Made by a program: the position numbers and the translations under genes. DNA of 64,000 nucleotides from positions 121,232-185,231 of the forward strand of contig NZ_JALPNF010000007.1 of assembly GCF_023195535.1 (NCBI RefSeq), written 5' to 3'. Positions 62,697-64,000 of the stretch are shown in pieces. This DNA is from Sphingomonas faeni. Lineage in GTDB: Bacteria > Pseudomonadota > Alphaproteobacteria > Sphingomonadales > Sphingomonadaceae. Under the pieces are notes generated by a model. It ran no database searches, had not been told where the DNA came from, and was given only the letters and a program-made list of their open reading frames with translations. How positions within the stretch are numbered: the stretch's first letter is position 1; the number at the start of each line of letters is the position of its first letter.

Positions 62697-62992
62697 ACGG
62701 CGCCACTTGGAATCGTGGGAATCTCAAGGCCGCACAGTTCAGCGTCGATGCTTACATCACTGACGACTGACCGAAATTATCCAATGATCTGAGTGCCCAT
62801 CTTTGTCCCCTGTGGGGCACCAGGGTCCCCCCGCGGTTGGGGGGTCCATGCGCTTTCTCATAGAGCGACCAAGGCGCGGCACTTTCTGCGGCGAAACGGC
62901 TCTGGTAATACCCCGGCGCGTCACCGCCCCAATCCATATTTCAATCTCAAGCCCTTCGTCCTTGCTTTCCTGAGCTGGGCCCACGCCCCTCT

Positions 62993-63166
62993 GTGAGGAC
63001 GCTTATCCATGCTTCACGCTGGCGTGCGCTCATTGACGATTTTCCCGACTGGGATCTCGACAGCATGTCAGCAATGCAGGCAGCAATTCGGTTCATTTGG
63101 CAAAACATCGATAGACCGGGTTGCCCCCCGCTATTGGGTCCAGCCGCTCTCGCGAAGTCTTGGTAA
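62993..63166 (+). CDS. Possible 57-aa small protein
   Basis: From a GTG at 62993 (WRALIDDFPDWDLDSMSAM and AAIRFIWQNIDRPG...) to a TAA at 63166. The composition is protein-like (acidic, several Trp), but there is no strong ribosome site. It may be a remnant or a second orphan immunity gene. The rest of the gap 62697-63301 shows no gene; GGGTCCCCCCGCGGTTGGGG at 62824 is a strong hairpin. Confidence 0.3.
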   Translation: MRTLIHASRWRALIDDFPDWDLDSMSAMQAAIRFIWQNIDRPGCPPLLGPAALAKSW

Positions 63167-63257
63167 CCGATAAATTTCTGATGGGGTGAGTTTTCTGCGG
63201 GCGCTTGTTTTATGATTTTGCCCTAACGAAGTATTGCTGATTGCAATGTTCGATTTT

Positions 63258-63272
63258 GTTGATCAGATGTTC
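63258..63272. promoter_or_regulatory. Conserved upstream motif of toxin gene 2
   Basis: GTTGATCAGATGTTC, 29 bases before the ATG of the truncated toxin paralogue, matching GTTGCTCAAATGTTC of toxin gene 1 at 13 of 15 positions, while the DNA between motif and ATG is not conserved. Confidence 0.35.
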
Positions 63273-63301
63273 TTGCTGCACGAGCGGGTGGGGGAAGCAG
63301 C

Positions 63302-63877
63302 ATGGTTCAGACAGCGGATGGCGAACACAAGTCAGGGGTCTCGCACTGGTTGCGAACCGGTAGGCTGCCGACAGCGCTAGGTCCCGAGGGTGTCGAACTC
63401 AAATTCAATCCATGGCACGATCCTGAAGACGGTCGGTTCACATTCGCAGGCGCGGGAAGCCATTATGGCTCGAGCGGCGCCGATCCGACCGGCGAACCAA
63501 GCATGGGTGATCGCAGCAAGTCGCGCGCCGCCAGACACTCAAAGTCGGAAGCATTGCGGGTCGGAACGCGGGTAGGCGATGGCCAGCGTAGAGCGGAACC
63601 CGGGCCATCCGGTACTCACCCCCAAAGCGACTCTGGATCGCGTGCAGGTAGCCCGCCGAACCCGGTTGCTGAATTCGTCGGTGGCGTCGGTGAAGGGCTT
63701 TACGACGTCGGGAAGGAAACGGTGACGGGGGTTCATGCGGCACTGACGACAAATCCGGTGACGACCATTCGCAACGCTGGTCGCGGGATTGCGGGCATGA
63801 TCGATACCGCGATCGCTGCCGAGGACACGCCCGCTCGTATCCAGGTTTCTTGCGCAGCGGGAGGCCGTCGGCAATGA
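63302..63877 (+). pseudogene. Second polymorphic toxin gene, frameshifted and cut by an IS
   Basis: The 191-codon frame has the same N-terminus as toxin 1 (VELKFNPWHDPEDGRFTFAGAG), a diverged linker, and the same NPVAEFVGGVGEGLYDVGKETVTGVHAALTTNP... block through ARIQVS. There an extra G relative to toxin 1 (near 63862) shifts the frame (CAAGGRRQ instead of RAASAVAN), and the stop codon TGA at 63875 is made by the first bases of the inserted IS3 element. The C-terminal toxin domain is missing from the window. Confidence 0.8.
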
Positions 63878-64000
63878 ACCGCCCCGGGTCTGCCGGAGGC
63901 CTTGGGTTGTGAGTCACGCCGCCATATCGATGTTGTCTGCGGCAGCATAATATTGGTGTTCGGCTTCGGCAGGCGGGATGTTGCCGATAGGCTCGAGCAG
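63875..64000 (-). mobile_element. IS3-family insertion sequence, left end (continues outside)
   Basis: The terminal TGAACCGCCCCGGGTCTGCC at 63875 is the kind of end found in IS3-family elements. Behind it lies, on the minus strand, the end of an OrfB transposase. The element interrupts the second toxin gene. Confidence 0.8.
63914..64000 (-). CDS. IS3-family transposase OrfB, C-terminal part
   Basis: The last 28 codons before a TGA at 63914: LLEPIGNIPPAEAEHQYYAA followed by ADNIDMAA. The block EPIGNIPPAEAE..YY is the typical C-terminus of the DDE transposase (OrfB) of IS3-family elements. The rest, including the catalytic domain, is beyond the right end of the window. Confidence 0.85.
   Translation of the reverse strand: MLEPIGNIPPAEAEHQYYAAADNIDMAA

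Noticed and set aside
62752..62984. Minus-strand frames in the gap after the immunity gene
   Set aside because: Two overlapping short frames with no ribosome site or family; cannot choose between them.

Overview
The window is GC-rich chromosomal DNA from an alphaproteobacterium, most likely a Sphingomonas-like member of the Sphingomonadaceae. Pointers are the gene orders hisG-hisD-nusB-thiL-hppA and infA-maf-RNase-yacG-tRNA-Phe, the ImuA-ImuB-DnaE2 mutasome behind a GTTC-N7-GTTC LexA box, the large NAD-dependent glutamate dehydrogenase, and many intergenic inverted-repeat elements. No species name is claimed.

Left part (1-39200) is core chromosome. It holds the end of bluB (B12 lower ligand); a tightly overlapping operon CnoX-like thioredoxin / LON-domain protein / Trm112 / YjdF; the SOS-controlled imuA-imuB-dnaE2 cluster; tRNA-Gly and tRNA-Phe; the infA-maf-RNase-yacG operon; a decayed DNA methyltransferase; the histidine/thiamine/pyrophosphatase block; housekeeping enzymes (alpha/beta hydrolase, pirin, NUDIX, GST, BolA, J-domain protein); cobST (cobaltochelatase); an iron-uptake cluster (RHH protein, TonB receptor with paired Fur-like sites, Sel1 protein, PiuC-type hydroxylase, PepSY membrane protein); NAD-glutamate dehydrogenase; and a PAS protein. 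Several families of palindromic repeats sit between these genes, and some reach into start codons.

Middle part (39244-61177) is a genomic island of about 22 kb integrated in tRNA-Thr(CGT). An exact 56-bp repeat of the tRNA 3' end marks both borders. Its cargo includes a Hanks-type Ser/Thr kinase facing a DUF4062-HEAT protein, both with LexA-box matches upstream; a lipoprotein and a DUF4230 protein; a pair of paralogous small proteins; a VapE-like P-loop protein and a tyrosine integrase (located in the middle of the island rather than at an end); a LexA-box-controlled umuDC operon with a 67-aa leader gene and a divergent YozE-like gene; an SRAP (HMCES/YedK) protein; and a PAP2 phosphatase, a CrtX-like glycosyltransferase, an HPP transporter-like protein and a VOC protein. 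The main theme of the island is DNA damage: it carries a second SOS mutagenesis module, and the kinase/DUF4062 pair may be under the same LexA control. That pair is the best candidate here for an undescribed, possibly defensive, system.

Right edge (61178-64000) carries a polymorphic toxin with a nuclease-like C-terminus and a translationally coupled putative immunity gene, then a second toxin paralogue that is frameshifted and cut by an IS3-family element running off the window. Both toxin genes share a conserved upstream motif resembling a degenerate LexA box.
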